This document shows positions 1 through 12,768 of a stretch of DNA of 64,000 nt, piece after piece; the first letter of the stretch is position 1; each line of letters opens with the position of its first letter. This DNA comes from Plicaturopsis crispa FD-325 SS-3. Taxonomy: Eukaryota; Basidiomycota; Agaricomycetes; Amylocorticiales; Amylocorticiaceae. Position numbers and translations under genes: made by a program. Location of the stretch: NCBI GenBank assembly GCA_000827205.1, contig KN832556.1, positions 1,399,849-1,463,848 on the forward strand, read 5' to 3'. Under the pieces are notes generated by a model. It did not search any database, was not told where the DNA came from, and saw only the letters and a program-made list of their open reading frames with translations.

Positions 1-1
1 C

Positions 2-790
2 CAGGTCTTCGCGTGCGGACAGTGCCGCCCATGCAATTCTGGCGACGAGAACTACTGCCAGGGACACAACGGCGTCTACCCAGCGGACACGTATAACGCG
101 AAGTACCCGAACGGCGACATCGCCGTCGGTGGGTACTCCACCGGGATCCGTGCGCACCAGCAATTCGTGTTTGCGATCCCCGACGAGCTGGAGGATGAAA
201 TCGCCGCCCCGATGTTGTGCGGAGGACTTACCGTCTACGCGCCGTTGAAGCGCCACGGATGCAAGCCGGGCGCGAAGGTTGGCGTTGTTGGGATTGGCGG
301 CCTTGGCCACTTCGCAATCCTCTTCGCAGCCGCAATGGGCGCGGAGGTCACCGCGTTTTCACACTCCGACAGCAAGAAAGCCGATGCGACCAAGATGGGC
401 GCAACGCATTTCGTAGTCACGGACCACGAGGGCGAGTGGGCCAAGCCGCTCAAGGGGAAATTCGACGTCATCATCAGTACGCGCAACGACACAAACATCC
501 CGCTGGACCTGTTCCTCTCTACGCTCTACGTGCACGGGAAACTCGTTGCCGTAGGACTTCCTGAGAAGCCATGGCCCCAAATTGCGCCGTTCGCGTTCCT
601 CCAATCCTGCTTCCTTGGCGGATCTCACATCGGAAACAAGACAGAGGCGGAGGAGATGCTGAAGCTGGCGGCAGAGAAAAAAATTAGGTCTTGGATCGAT
701 GTCAAGCCGATGTCGGAGGCGCAAGCTGCCGTTCGCGCAATTCAGGATGGATCGGTGCGGTACCGCACTGTGCTCACCGTGGATATCTAG
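2..790 (+). CDS. Zinc-dependent alcohol dehydrogenase (cinnamyl-alcohol/ADH6 type), 3' part
   Basis: The reading frame is open from base 2 to the stop at 790, so the N-terminus lies outside the window. The fragment starts with the structural-zinc cysteine cluster CGQCRPC followed by a fourth Cys in ENYC. The Rossmann motif GIGGLGH comes next. After the second strand the sequence AFSHSDSKK is of the kind seen in NADP(H)-preferring members. The medium-chain dehydrogenase C-terminal fold follows and ends in RYRTVLTVDI. Members reduce aldehydes, including cinnamaldehydes, to alcohols in the cytosol. No intron is visible in this part. Family assignment is strong; the exact substrate and cofactor are inferred from relatives. 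Confidence 0.9.
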   Translation, partial: QVFACGQCRPCNSGDENYCQGHNGVYPADTYNAKYPNGDIAVGGYSTGIRAHQQFVFAIPDELEDEIAAPMLCGGLTVYAPLKRHGCKPGAKVGVVGIGGLGHFAILFAAAMGAEVTAFSHSDSKKADATKMGATHFVVTDHEGEWAKPLKGKFDVIISTRNDTNIPLDLFLSTLYVHGKLVAVGLPEKPWPQIAPFAFLQSCFLGGSHIGNKTEAEEMLKLAAEKKIRSWIDVKPMSEAQAAVRAIQDGSVRYRTVLTVDI

Positions 791-831
791 GTGGTGGTCA
801 CGGCGACGAGGATGGATTATGGCAGCGGCGG

Positions 832-901
832 TTATAGAGGCTATAGAGTAGAGGTCTGGGCTTGCCGTTTGCTACAAAAGCAACTTATAGAGGCTATAGA
901 G
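832..901. repeat. 17-bp direct repeat in the 3' flank of the dehydrogenase gene
   Basis: TTATAGAGGCTATAGAG occurs identically at 832-848 and 885-901. The repeat unit itself contains the partial duplication TATAGAG. It lies in the roughly 420-bp gap between the dehydrogenase stop and the convergent LPMO gene. Nothing else recognisable lies in that gap. Confidence 0.6.
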
Positions 902-1212
902 CAGTAATACATATTGATTGCATTGGCCATAGAGACCCCCTTATGCATTATTCACCATGATTGAAGAGCATCGATCTACCTTCCCAAAACATTGGACGCT
1001 TGCGCAGCTATAAGGTTCGTACTGTCCGCACGCACACGCACTTCACAAATTTGCAAGATGCAGCGGCGCAATCATTCTAAGACGGCCTCCTTAGACATTT
1101 TCGCTCGACGGACACTATACAGAAGAAACAGCCTTTTTGTCAACCCTAAGAAAACATACTACCGTACAATCGAATTTACAGAATACTTTGTCGCAGTTGC
1201 TGCCGAAACAAT

Positions 1213-2255
1213 TTATCCCTGCCACACAGCGGGCCCAGGGATGGCGTAGGTGGTCACGTCCTGGTTTGCGTTCGAGTAGATGTCGATGTCGATACTCGGG
1301 TCGCTCCTGAAGAAACCCAGTGCAGAATCAGCTCACAGCCGAAAATCAAGTGGGAAGATACTGACATGGAGTAAGCGCCAGGGAATTTGACCAAGTAGTC
1401 TCCAGACGGGGTGCTGCTTCCGCTACCAGTGATGACCAACTGGGCACACTCCGGGTAGAACTGAGGCTGGTTCGAGGTGTGGATAGCGAGGAGCTAATAA
1501 TTATATCCTAACATCAGTACACATTTTGGGGAGGAGAAAGGAACCAGTCATACTTCATGGCGGATGAAGTACTCTCCGGGGGCGAGGGACGACGGGATGG
1601 TGGACGTCCAGGAGTTGTTGTTGGCGACGAGCTCGCCCATTCCCCAAGTGCCGGTGACCAGGGTACCGGAGATCAAGCCGGCCTGGTCGATTTTGAACTA
1701 GAGAGGCACCATTTACTCAGATCCGTATACATTAGACGGGCACATCCTAACATACCCATTCAAGCGAAGACGTGTCAGCGCTGGTGCAAGAGCCACCGCA
1801 GGAGGCCATGTAGACCATGACGGGGCCGATGGTGTGGGGCCATTGGTTCCAGTAAGCGGTCACCTATAAAATACCTTGTGTCAACACTCGCCACGGCTGT
1901 ACGCCGAGCTGACCAACCTTGGAGCCAGAGGCCAAGGTAGCGCTCTTCTGGCCCGACCCGAGCGACGCGCCGTTGGTGTTGCACGACAGCGACGAGGAAG
2001 TCGGGTCCGTGATGGGGTTGTACGTGTCCCACTCGCGCTGGATACTTGACTGGCCGACGGGGGTGTTGTACGGTACGAATCCGTTGTAGTCGACTCCGCC
2101 GAGGTTGTAGCTCAGGACACCACCGTGGGCGGCGACCTATGATAGCGCAGACGCGTTCAGCAAAGCATGCCCTTCACGCGTTGTGTGGGCTGAATTACCT
2201 GGCGGATCTGGGAGACGGCGAGGGCGAGAGAGGCGAAGGCGACTGAGAGGAACAT
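1213..2255 (-). CDS. AA9 lytic polysaccharide monooxygenase (former GH61)
   Basis: Six exons were read: 2255-2199, 2136-1918, 1863-1756, 1697-1554, 1493-1366 and 1306-1213. They join in frame to 249 residues. A signal peptide (MFLSVAFASLALAVS...) ends just before the histidine of HGGVLSYNLGG, which becomes His1 of the mature enzyme. His1 forms the copper histidine brace with the second histidine in WPHTIGPVMVY. The axial tyrosine lies in the family motif QFYPECAQLVI. These enzymes are secreted and cleave cellulose or hemicellulose oxidatively with a copper centre. There is no carbohydrate-binding module: the chain ends after the catalytic domain with GPAVWQG. A TATA box lies about 50 nt upstream of the start codon. 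The last donor was chosen as GTCAGT because only that choice keeps the frame SMSDPSIDID. Confidence 0.95.
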
Positions 2256-2304
2256 TGCTGTTGTCTTGTCCGATGCTGAAGTCCTACAACCTCGTCGAAC
2301 GCGT

Positions 2305-2311
2305 CTTTATA
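2305..2311 (-). promoter_or_regulatory. TATA box of the LPMO gene
   Basis: TATAAAG on the minus strand lies 50 nt upstream of the LPMO start codon at 2255, a usual distance for fungal genes with a short leader. Confidence 0.55.
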
Positions 2312-2319
2312 CCTCTACG

Positions 2320-3117
2320 CGCACGCGCTCCGGTACCGAATACATTCAAGAAGGCGGCTCTCCTGAATGGATAAAAACAGGATAATTGTCGGCGTTGAAA
2401 TAGACCTTTCGGTGCAACTAAGGACGTACGAAGAATGTGTTATAACTAGTTCATCCGATATTCATTCAATAGGACAGACGGGGGTCATCATGTGGACAAC
2501 ATTTAGACATCCTAGGCCCTGCGCGGATCAATAGAGGTGAGGCTGTTTTGAGAGTGGCTTGGGCACGAAGACCAGCTAGTAGAAATGTGACCCTTCGACC
2601 AATGCGATCCGTCGGCGAATCATTCGGCACGCGCACAGAGTTCCTAGTGCGCGAGACATCACATACCAGCCGGACCGTCGCAATGTCTATGCGGCCAACA
2701 AAGAATTTTCTAGCATACGCACTGACGTTGGTAAGCACTACATGGTATGTTCCGTGAACTCACATGTGCAAGAATAGCGGCCAATATCAGTCCTCGATGC
2801 CTCGGGGGACAAAGGGGTCTAAATGTAGAGTACATTGGTATATTTGCATTGGCTACCCAGTGTAACGTCTGGACGAATAGCCTTAGCTCAAAGCGCTCGA
2901 ACAAGAAAGACAGATATGTCATGACGCCGACATACTATACATGTTCTCCCGAGAGTCTTCCAGGTCGCCACCAACATAGCCATCTGAGCCTGACGGAGCC
3001 GACTTTGGCCGGGTCTTGCTAGCCCGAGAATATAATGAACCTAAGAACGGGCAATGAGCTTGCGTTATGAGTTGTAGAGTCAATTGTGTCCCGTACCTTC
3101 ATCCCAAGAGTAATAAT
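2320..3117. other. Region without recognisable gene
   Basis: Only short open frames on both strands are present. None resembles a known protein or has plausible splice partners. It contains the LPMO upstream region and the 3' flank of the PRKRIP1-like gene. Confidence 0.5.
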
Positions 3118-3887
3118 TCAGTCGTCTTCGTGGAATATAATTCGCGGTGCGTCGATGACCCGCGGCTGCTCAGCGCCATCAACAGCCTTTTCAAGTACTG
3201 GTGCGTCCTCTGCATCCTCTGCCCGGTCTTCAACCACGCCATGATTGTCGTCTTCGTCGCCACTGTCGTCGCCAGGTCGCTTGAACACCAACTCCTGACC
3301 GTTCACCAACCGCCGCTTCTTTATTGGCGCGTTCCCAGATCCACTGCCAGGCCCAATAACCCGATCCTCGTTATCTTCTCCATTGCCCGGCTTTGCTTTC
3401 GAGCGCTCTTTCTTCTTCTGCCTCTTGGCGCGGTTCTTGGATGTTTTCGCCTCAGCGATGGCCTCTGCCTCTTTTCGCTTGCGTTCGAATTCTGCTGCTT
3501 CTGCCTCCTGTAGGTAGAAAAAGGTAATGAGATCGAATACGCGCAGATAGAGGGTGGCGATGCCGCATATGTGGACTCCGGACGAACCTTTTGCGCTGTT
3601 TCGTCGAGCAATTTCAACCGCTCGTACTCTCTCCGTCTGCTAGCCTTGTAGACGTGAAACTCGCCACTCCCTGCTCCCGCACTAGACCCCTGCACGTTTT
3701 TCATCATTTCGCGCGGCGGCCGTACCGTCTTCTCTTTTGGCGGAGGCGGCACATAGGCGGGTTTCGTGGGGTCTTTGAGAAGCTTTTCAAGCTGAGACCG
3801 CTGGCGTTCCACAGCTGTTGGGGTGTGTCGATTGACTGGACCTCCTGTGACAATGGCAGAGGACGTGGGCGTCGGTGATTTAGACAT
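3118..3887 (-). CDS. PRKRIP1-like spliceosome-associated protein (DUF1168)
   Basis: Two exons, 3887-3588 and 3507-3118, are joined by an 80-nt intron (GTTCGT...CTACAG) and give 229 residues. The diagnostic core GSSAGAGSGEFHVYKASRRREYERL is nearly identical to animal PRKRIP1 (C114), a protein that bridges spliceosome components in late complexes. Downstream is a long basic helix rich in Lys, Arg and Glu (KNRAKRQKKKERSKAK), then an acidic tail ending in IIFHEDD. The start at MSKSPTPTSS was taken because the open frame upstream of it has no matching conserved sequence. A nuclear role in splicing is inferred from the family. Confidence 0.9.
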
Positions 3888-3889
3888 TG

Positions 3890-5905
3890 TGAAGGGCTGT
3901 TGAGACCTGAGTCCGGAGTATTTCAGCAAGAGTTTGAGAGAACTGTGAACGTTTCTCGATGAGCGGCGGCCAGTGCCAGGGGGCTGTTGGCAAACAAACC
4001 ACAACTAACGCTCGCGATTATTGATCTCCGAGCCCTCGGCCGCTATGTACGTATGCAGCGCCCTGAAGCAGGACAGGATGATATTTTGCAAATTAGGTAG
4101 ACCATCTTGGCTTGGGTTACACTCGCACACACGTTAGTGCTGTGAGGAGGGTACTATTTGATACCATTAGTGAATCTTTGAACGGGACCCACATATGATG
4201 GGCATTGATAGTCTTTTGATATTACTATCTGCTATGGCGTATTAAAGTGACTATGTATACATAGTAGGGTCACTACATAACCAAAACACTCTGAAAAGGC
4301 ACGGTGGCGTTGACACGAGCTTGATGCAACAAAAATGTGTGGGCTGTGCTCCAAATCACTGTCTGACTAACATGAAATATATGTCGGCGCACCGGCTAAG
4401 AAAGTCGATAGAGGTGGCGGCAGATTCCAAACAGGTCATTGATCACAACATGAGCGTCCGCTAAGTGCGGGGCTGTGCAGGGAATGCTCGGATTCGAATG
4501 TGGGTCTGTGGCTGAGCGTCAATGATGATGTAGACTTGGCGAGGGCATGTAAGTATGTTACGCGCGTACAAGCGGTAAGACTACGTACTCCCATTGAATC
4601 TGAGGATCATAGCGTCTGAACGGACATCAATGACCCTACGCGACAATCAGAGAAGCGGCCAGAACAGGACACTTTAGCGCCTCATATGTTGCTACAGCGG
4701 CAAAAAGTATGGCAGTCGCAGGAGAGCAGACACAAGACGCCGGGACGTTATCGATTGAAGTAACACGACCACGCCATCGTGGAAGACAGGTCCAAATTTG
4801 AATCCGTCATTTTGTATAGTTTTTACTCTGTGAGTGAAAGCGACTAGCACCGTTAATTAAACAGATCAGCTGGCAAGGCGTGTGCATACGGTGCATACCT
4901 GTTCTGGGAATTCAAAGTTGGTTCAGTACCAAAGGATGTTGGATGCATAGGTCAAGTATTGCACGCCGTCAGGGAAGCTTCAAACCTCGACCCTCGAAGC
5001 TAGATGCTACTGTGGGGAGCCAATCTTGCTGATTTGGGCTCACGCTAACCGCCGGTACGACGAGTGATTGCAACTGAAATGCCAATTGAGTGCTGAGAGG
5101 AACTGATGACGAGCAGGGATGCTTATCTGTTGTGCTATTCAGGTCCTGAACCCACGGATACGCAAATCGTTCGACTCGATGCCCTCGTTTGAGGGTGCTT
5201 ACCCTGAGTACCGGTCCCTCTGCTCCGAGTCCAAGAACAGGCGGAAAGATGGGCTGTGCTCGTTCCCATGCACAAATTCCCGTCGATCTGAGAAAGTTGA
5301 GCCTGAGACTGAACTACAAAAGTGGTCAATCAGGTGCACCAAGACGCCCGGGAACCTCACCCATTCGCGTGACGGTGTAGACGATGTACATATGAGACTC
5401 GGAATACTTCAAGTTGAGGGCGGACACAAAAATGGACTCCCTTGGCCTCGTCGAAATAAATCTGTGGGCACAAGTGAGCGCAGCTGTGTGAGTGATTTCC
5501 GCATCCTTTTAGATACTTTTCTGCATACTTATCCCCGGTAAGACTGACCATCGCCGGAAATGAAGAAAATGAAAACAAGGGCGCCGAGCAAGCGGCGAGT
5601 CGAGATGAATCTGATCGTGTAATCAGCTTGCGATGTCTTCGGTAAATTTGATGGGCAAACTGCTCCTCGACTCGGACGTCGACGTCTTTTGCAGGTTATA
5701 CGGACCGTCTCGTCGACAAGGCGATCTGTCATACGCCTTGAGGCTGCTGCGAGCCGGGACCGCCGACGTTTGGGCGTCTCAACGGGCATCCGTGTGTCTA
5801 CCGGAGTACCAACACTGGACCGTGGTTCTTTCCCCGTTCTCTTTCTCTTCTCTTTCCCTCTGGCGCTTTCACGGATAGCTGCTGAGCAGTCTTGTCCGCA
5901 TGCAT
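3890..5905. other. 2-kb region without recognisable gene
   Basis: AT-rich stretches alternate with short open frames (up to 140 codons, at 5119-5541) that show no conserved motif and no consistent splicing. The last few hundred bases are the upstream region of the membrane-protein gene at 5910. No terminal inverted repeats were seen. Confidence 0.45.
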
Positions 5906-5909
5906 TCGA

Positions 5910-8900
5910 ATGGCCGACTCTTTCCATCTGACAGTAGACGACACGTCGCCCACTGTTTCCTACTTTCCTCTCGGCGACACCTTCTCCACACCCAATCTAT
6001 CGGCAGGCTGGAATCCTTACTACACCCTCTCGGGCTTTGCACCAGCGCCAGGGCAGACGGGAAATGGCGAGAGCATGCATATAACAAGTCTCGACGGCGC
6101 GAGTCTGTCGATGACATTTTACGGTACGTTGGTCTATTCTCCGATAACCGTAACGCCGCTCAAGATCGTGCGAGCAGGTACAGGCATCCAAGTATTCGGA
6201 AATTGCACCGGTCAGGCCTCGTACAATGTCTCCCTCGATGGCACGCAACATCCGATCTCGCCCAATAACACCGTTCTGGCCGCATTCGACAATCTGACGA
6301 ATACTAATCATACAATTTCTCTGACCGCCTCGACATTTGACTCATCTGACGACGGCTCGTCTTTTGTCGCGTTCGACAAGGCCATCGTAACGACCGCGCC
6401 TCCTTCGAGCACAGAGTGCGTACGCATCTAGAGACGTCCAACTCTCTTGAAGCACTTACACGACTATTTCAGCCCTTCAAACTACACTACACAGTCTATT
6501 TCTGACGCCAACATCGCGTTTCACGGCCAGTGGTCATATCAAAGCAGCGCATCCGGTTCGATACCCATGCACGTCTCTACCACCGCTGGAGACCGCGTGC
6601 ATACTCTGTTCCAAGGTAAGGGCGATACATCCTCATCCGTGAGGCATGTGCTCATGCGGACATTGACAGGGACGGGGCTGACTTTGACCGGTCTGACGTC
6701 CCCCGATTCTGGTGCTTTTACGGTGACCTTGGATAATAAAACCACCCACAATCTTTCCGCGCAGTCGTCGTTTGCTTTGCCAAACACCCTGTTATTTTAC
6801 GCTAGCGGTCTTTCTGATGATAGCACGCATACGCTCGAAGTTGTCAATCGAGACGGGAGTATGCTTGCAATTGACGCCGGAGGATTTAATATCACAACGG
6901 ACGCAAGTACATCGTGCGTTTCTCTTGTCGGACGATTATTCGCACTGAATCTGATCAAAACCATGAATTACAGTCAAAATCCCAATCCACCACCGTCCCA
7001 GAGCAGTAGTCTTTCCACCAGTTCGACCTATCCCCGTGGGACCATTGCAGCTCTCGTTTTGTCTGGAGTGATGATTCTAGTCGTCATTGGCGCTCTCATC
7101 TACTTCTTGGCCATATACAGACCGCGAAGGCGGCGACAACGTGCCGAGCGCCGTGTGCAGCGCCAAGAGCGACGGTTGCAGATGCAGAAGTTGGAAGGCT
7201 TGGGTGAAGGTGCAGGGCAGGGTGGTGTTGACATTATCGATATCAGGCCACGACAGCTCGACGAAGTACGAGAGGACGATGATGACGACGCTGAAGACAC
7301 TATCGCCGAACATGACATTGCGCCCGCAGCCTCGGGATCAAGAACACGAGGGTACAAATTTGGTTATGGCCTACCTCCCCACCTGAAAGGGAACGACGAT
7401 GAAAAAGCGAGTCTGGATTTCAATCTCGATCCCAGCCTCTATCGCGAAGATGGCCCAACTTCCTCGAAGAAAAATACCGCGATGTCTCGGGCAAGCTCCA
7501 AGAAGGACAGAATGGTCGCGTATGTCAGCGAAAACATGCCATCTCTCATTCCGCTGCCCTCCATATTTCGGTCATCTCGCTCTTCGCACACTCCGCCTCA
7601 TTCACGGACGCATTCACGGACACATTCCGCCTCCACTTCGTCCAGTGACACCGCCCCTACTCAAGATCGACCGCCCTCGCCGCAGTCGTTGACGGCACCA
7701 CCTTCATTCCCTGGGCGCTCGTCCCGCTCTAGCTACTACAACCACGGCCATGCGCGCGATGGTAGCCGTGGGTTCCTTCTACGCTCTAGCCGGGATAGTG
7801 ACCACGGATCTCCCGTATCCCCCGACGACGACCAGACGGCGGGCATCGAGCTTGCGCTTGGCCCACGTATATCCAATTCGCCGGCCTTGGTTATGCCACA
7901 GCATCAGGAAGTAGCCGCGCTGCACGCGGGTCCCAGGCCGATGTCGTTGACCACCTTCGGTCCGCGAGTGAGCTTCGGACCTCGTCCGAAACCTACAAGC
8001 CCACCCCACGATCGTCGGAGTATGGACAACATCGCAGACCATTTCCGCGGGTCTTCGCATCCGCCGGATGTTCCAGCTTCTGCGCGGCCATCGGAGGAGA
8101 GCGTCAAACCCGTCCTCGATGTGCGTTCGACCAGCCCATTCGAGGTCGAATTTGATCCGGGGTCAAGGCGAGTCAGCAAAGACACGAAGCGGTCGAGCAA
8201 GCGAAAATCTCAGCAGGTGCAGTTTGACCTAGGTGACCTCGAGAGTCAGACCAGAAGGCGCGAGTCCGGCCGCGACGTGGTAGAAAAGACTTCCGCGAAG
8301 AGAGAACACGAAAGTCAGCCAACAACGTCTGCTACTGCAGACAATCTGCTGTCCCCTCCCAGTCGCACTCTCAGTGTGCGTAAGGAGTCGTCTCTGTCAT
8401 TCCTCGATCTCTCTAGTCCGCCAGCGTCACTCCGTAACGGAAACTCTAGCACATCAGGATCTTCATCGCAAGCGTCCCAACATTCTCGAGATCCTCCGCT
8501 GCGATCCCGATGGAGCACGACGACGCTATCTGCACCGACGGTCTCCAGCCAATCGCAGTATGCAGAGACTGCCTCATTCTCGGACCTCCAGGGCGTCGCT
8601 CCATTCCCATTCCCTGTCTCTTTGCCCCCGTCACCGCATCACCCTCCGGGAACGAGTACATCGCATCCATACTCTCGTGGTGAAGGACTTGCCTATTCGC
8701 ATTCCACTACGGCGTCGCACGCAAGGACGAACTCTGAAGGTCTTGACTCCATACCGCTGTCGCCGACCGACAGCATTCCCATGTCTGTATCATCAGAAAT
8801 GCAGTTCAGGTCTAACAGTAACACTGGCTCTTTAGTGGACTACTCCACGACTTCCGGTTCTCACCTTCCACGACATCCACCTCTACCTGACTCACCGACT

Positions 8901-9032
8901 ATCGCCGCCCCTGCACGAGCGGCGCCATCTAAAGCACAGAGGATGCTCGGGATGGCCGGCTCCGACAGCGCTTGGTCTGCTCCGTCGGGTTCAAACGTGC
9001 CACCTCTGGATAGACCTGGCGATCTTCGCTAG
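5910..9032 (+). CDS. Large single-pass membrane protein with duplicated ectodomain, basidiomycete type
   Basis: Exons 5910-6415, 6473-6913 and 6974-9032 give 1001 residues. The second intron (60 nt, GTGCGT...TTACAG) keeps the frame if retained, so it is a likely rather than certain call. The extracellular half holds two similar beta-rich modules with N-glycosylation sites. The first begins FHLTVDDTSPTVSYFPLGDT and contains GWNPYYTLSG; the second begins at the NIAFHGQWSYQSS stretch. A short Pro/Ser linker leads to one transmembrane helix (TIAALVLSGVMILVVIGALIYFLAIY) and a strongly basic stop-transfer (RRRRQRAERR). The cytoplasmic tail of about 750 residues is Ser/Pro-rich and probably disordered. 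No signal peptide is obvious at the chosen ATG. Function is unknown; the architecture recalls a surface sensor, which is inference. Confidence 0.8.
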
Positions 9033-9333
9033 GCTCGGACATTATTTTCTTTGCGTTTTCTTGCATGGACGGTTTCTGTACTCATATACCTCGCATTGTA
9101 TTTCAAAAACTCTCATTACCCATCGCCCGCTCGTGTCACTCGTTGACAATTCGCCTTCACACATCAGAGCTCTACCCCGGCTCCTTACTTGCATTATCAC
9201 TTCTCTATCCTTGCAGTTTCTAGCCCTTGCTTTCGAAGATTCGTGCAACTTTGTTTTTGGTATATGTAGGTAGTATGGTATCATACGTACACGATCGGTC
9301 AAGGTGCCGTCGAAATAATCCAACGGACAGTGC

Positions 9334-12300
9334 CTATGCAGGCGGTTGGGTATCCCTCCTCAAACCAAAGCTCACGAATCGGCGGAAGTCAGAAAACACC
9401 TCGCGTTTCTGCCCCTCGGCGCCTACGGTGCGATCGCTGGACCCGGTAGATGGCCCGCTCAGTGGAGGGGATCCCAGGGCTGCGAACATGCTTTCGCCAC
9501 TGGAGATGGGTAGATTCACACGGCTGGCGTTTGGACTTCCGATGTGGGACGTCGCGGAAGGGTCCATGTCGAGCGATGACAGGAACGAGGTGCTCTCCAG
9601 CTCATTCTTCGTGCTGGTGATTGTCACAAACGAGTCCAAGAGACTGTTCTGCTCGGCCTTTGGCGTGCCCTTGAGGTCAAGTATCTGTCGACACCAACCG
9701 TTAGACACAAAAGCTAGCGAACGGGTCCGTATGCGTACTTTTTGGAAGTTCGAGAATGACAGGTCGCCAATAAGGAGGGTATAGTTCAATATAAACCCTT
9801 CCGGTGGGTCCTGAGATGCTGTTAGTCATGCTATATACTGAGTCACGACACGAACGTACGACGGGAGTGACGATGACTTTCAGCAGGGCTTCCAGTCTGG
9901 CAATGTTTTTGTCTACGCCTCGAGTGTAACTGGGCGAAAAGTTTAGTTTTAAGATCTGCACTCAAGGATACACTCGTCCACGCACCTGGTAGTCGACAAT
10001 GCTTCGCCTGGCAATCTCAGCAAGCATGCCTTGATGCCCTGCATATCGATCAATAACTACAGCAGAGTGTACAATCAGACTTTTTGCAAGAAAGAGGCCA
10101 ATCACAACTTTCGCTGTACCTGCTCCGCCCCGGCTTCCTTCAAAGGCCGGCTCTTCACGAGTGCATTGGTGAATTTCGTCAGAGTCAAACTGAAGAGTCC
10201 ACGGTTGAGAATGACCTGTTATTTGAGAGACGATCGTACTCACCTCGCGGCCTTATCAAATAGGTTCCTCAAGTACTTCTTTTGCTCAATCAGAGGCTTT
10301 ATGAGATCAGCCACACTTTCCGCGCCCTTGACTAGGTCATCGATGAAAGCAGATTGCCCGCTAACTTGATTCAAATTGCTCCAAGTCGTCCGCCCCATAG
10401 CAGCATACGCGGACTCCGTTGCCGACTCTAGTTCGCGCAGGAGCACCGTGATAGCTGACGATATTACGCTGTACCCGACTTCAGCAAAGGGACGGTCAAG
10501 CTGCTTGCGCGTGCACGAACCTTACGAAAATGTCTCGCTCGGACTGTAGGGAGACCTTATCTTTGTATTCCTCGTCAACGCTCTCCCGTATCTTTTCCTC
10601 GAGCTGCAGAAGGATGGTTCAGCTATGGGCCAAAGACGTAACGACGTGTACATACCTCAGAGGCAGTGGTCTGGCAATAGTCCGCCGTGTTGATGATAAG
10701 GCACGCGTGCTTTATCTCGTTGGCGTCAAAACGCGTGTCCATTGACCGGCGAGGTTGCGAGACGGTCGGTCTGCTCTCGTTTATGTCAGCATAGGCATAG
10801 TGTTGAAAGACGAGAGCAATTTCAACCGTTTCATGCTGGCCACTAGGACATCCTCTACGTCATACAATCAGTATAGCACACAGACGCACGCCAGGTTACC
10901 CCACGCACCCGCATACACCTTCAACCATTTCTTGCATACACCTCCAAGATCAAATAGCGCACGACCCGTGCCCGCAGAGAGCTTTGCACACTGCTCTAAA
11001 CTCTGTCCGTAGAAGTAGAACAGCTCTGTCGAGGATGGCAATACGACGACAGGTGAATCAGCGACGTCCGCGCCATCCGGATTTGTAGCTGTTTCCAGCG
11101 ACCGTCGGGATGACCTTGCTTTGCTCCCGCGATGGGGTGCGAGCATGTCCGCCAGCGCTCTGTCCGGGAGGTCAGCAGCCTGGGGGATGGAGACATAATA
11201 CAGACATACTTGTCTTGGGCATCAACAAAAACGCCCATGTGTGGCTCCCACGCGGAAGAAATGGTCTTCGGTTGGTGCCCAGGGTTGGACGAAGATGCTT
11301 TTATGATATCTGGAAGCTAATAGATACTCTGCTCAACATAAATACGGAGCAATGAGTCTGCGTAGACCTACGGGGGTCGCCCATTTACGTTCCATAGACG
11401 TTTCGAATTCGGTGGTAACCTGTAAAGTGTCTAGCAATACCTTGACTGTCAACGCGGACCCTGCTTTGGACAGCAACGCTGCCATGTCGTCCCTGCAGTA
11501 CAAGGACGTTTAGGCAAAGAACGGAGAAACGAGAAAGCGGGCTAGTGTACCTGGTTATCTCGACAAACAGCGCACACAGCGCCCATCCGACCTTCCACTC
11601 GGACGGGAACACACGCCCGCGCTCGATCTCGTGCGATTGAAGTAGACGTCTGAACCACGCAAACCGCCGCGCAATGTTGTCCAGGCCGCCTGCCTCGTTC
11701 GTATCGACGGGTTTGAATATCCTACGGTATTCCTTCAGCTCGAGGGCGACGTAGCGATCGACAAAGTGTGCGCGGACGTCAGGGCCGAGGACGTCCACGA
11801 CGAGGCATGCGTCTGCGATGACGGAGTGTTTCACGGAGTCTTGAAGGTAACTAGTTGCAAAATTGTCAACGGCAGCGCCTCATTTTTTAGACACAACGTA
11901 CAATGCGTCGAAGTCCGCATCAAGATGTGTGCGTAGCGTGCCTTGGAGCTGCTGAATGCGCGTCCAGACCTGCGAGATCCTGTGGACTGATGTGTATGGC
12001 TTGAATGATGCGGACAGTTGTTTAACTGCCTGTATCATGGATTGCTCAGGGGCGGCAGAGAGTACAATGCAACGAGGTGACGTACAGCGAGCGTTTGCGC
12101 TATGTCCGCATACTTTTTCTCAGTGATCAGGTCGTCCAGCTGTGTCAGCGCGTTCGCTGAACAAATATATGTTGAGTAGTCATCATGGCTAAAATCGAGC
12201 TAGAAACGCACCCAGCATTTGGAGCCGTCTCAACGTCGTCATACTCAGGATCAGATTCTTCTTCGCAAGGTCAAGCACTTGGATATCCTTCGTAATGTCG

Positions 12301-12768
12301 CGCACCACGGCCTCCGATTCCGTCGCCTTTTCGCGTATGCGGGACATTTGACCGAGCAAGTCCTACTCCCCGATGCACGGTATGTAGCGATTCATGGGGC
12401 AACGCGTACCAAGACGCACCGAGATCATTTCCTGAATGAGTTGCATTCGACCCGGGTCCTGATTACGCCGCAATTCCTGCTGCAAAGAGTCGATCTCACG
12501 CTGTAGGTCGTGCTCGGTCTGTGTGAGACGCGCTTGCACGGCAGCTATGTTACCTAGCGATGCCTCTAGCGTCGACCGTGTGAGACGTTGCGCTGGGTAT
12601 GACACGAATTGACGCACCATCTGGAAAGAACGCGTTCAACATGTCAACCGGGTCGAAGTTGTTCGTAAGGACGTCGAGGGGGTCCTCTGGCCCACCAGCG
12701 GCGGGAAGTTCGAGGACGCGCTGTATGGACGCTATGACTTCGGGCGGCAAATCATCACGGCCGTCCAT
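9334..12768 (-). CDS. VPS53: VPS53, subunit of the GARP/EARP tethering complex
   Basis: Many short introns interrupt the gene. The N-terminus MDGRDDLPPEVIASIQRVL, followed by DPLDVLTNNFDPVDMLNAFFPDEASL, is characteristic of Vps53. The E of FFPDEASL is rebuilt across a 51-nt intron. Next come the coiled coil (LTQTEHDLQREIDSLQQEL), DPGRMQLIQEMIS, and helical-rod segments such as ACLVVDVLGPDVRAHFVDRYVALELKEYRRIF. The C-terminal part contains CLIINTADYCQTTASELEEKI and a Ser-rich tail ending RRDTQPPA. I estimate roughly 850-900 residues. With Vps51, Vps52 and Vps54 it tethers endosome-derived vesicles at the trans-Golgi network. The gene reads as intact. Its 5' flank, about 210 bp beyond the start codon, runs into the inverted duplication described separately. 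Confidence 0.93.

Noticed and set aside
3067-3513. 148-codon plus-strand frame
   Set aside because: Antisense to the second exon of the PRKRIP1-like gene.
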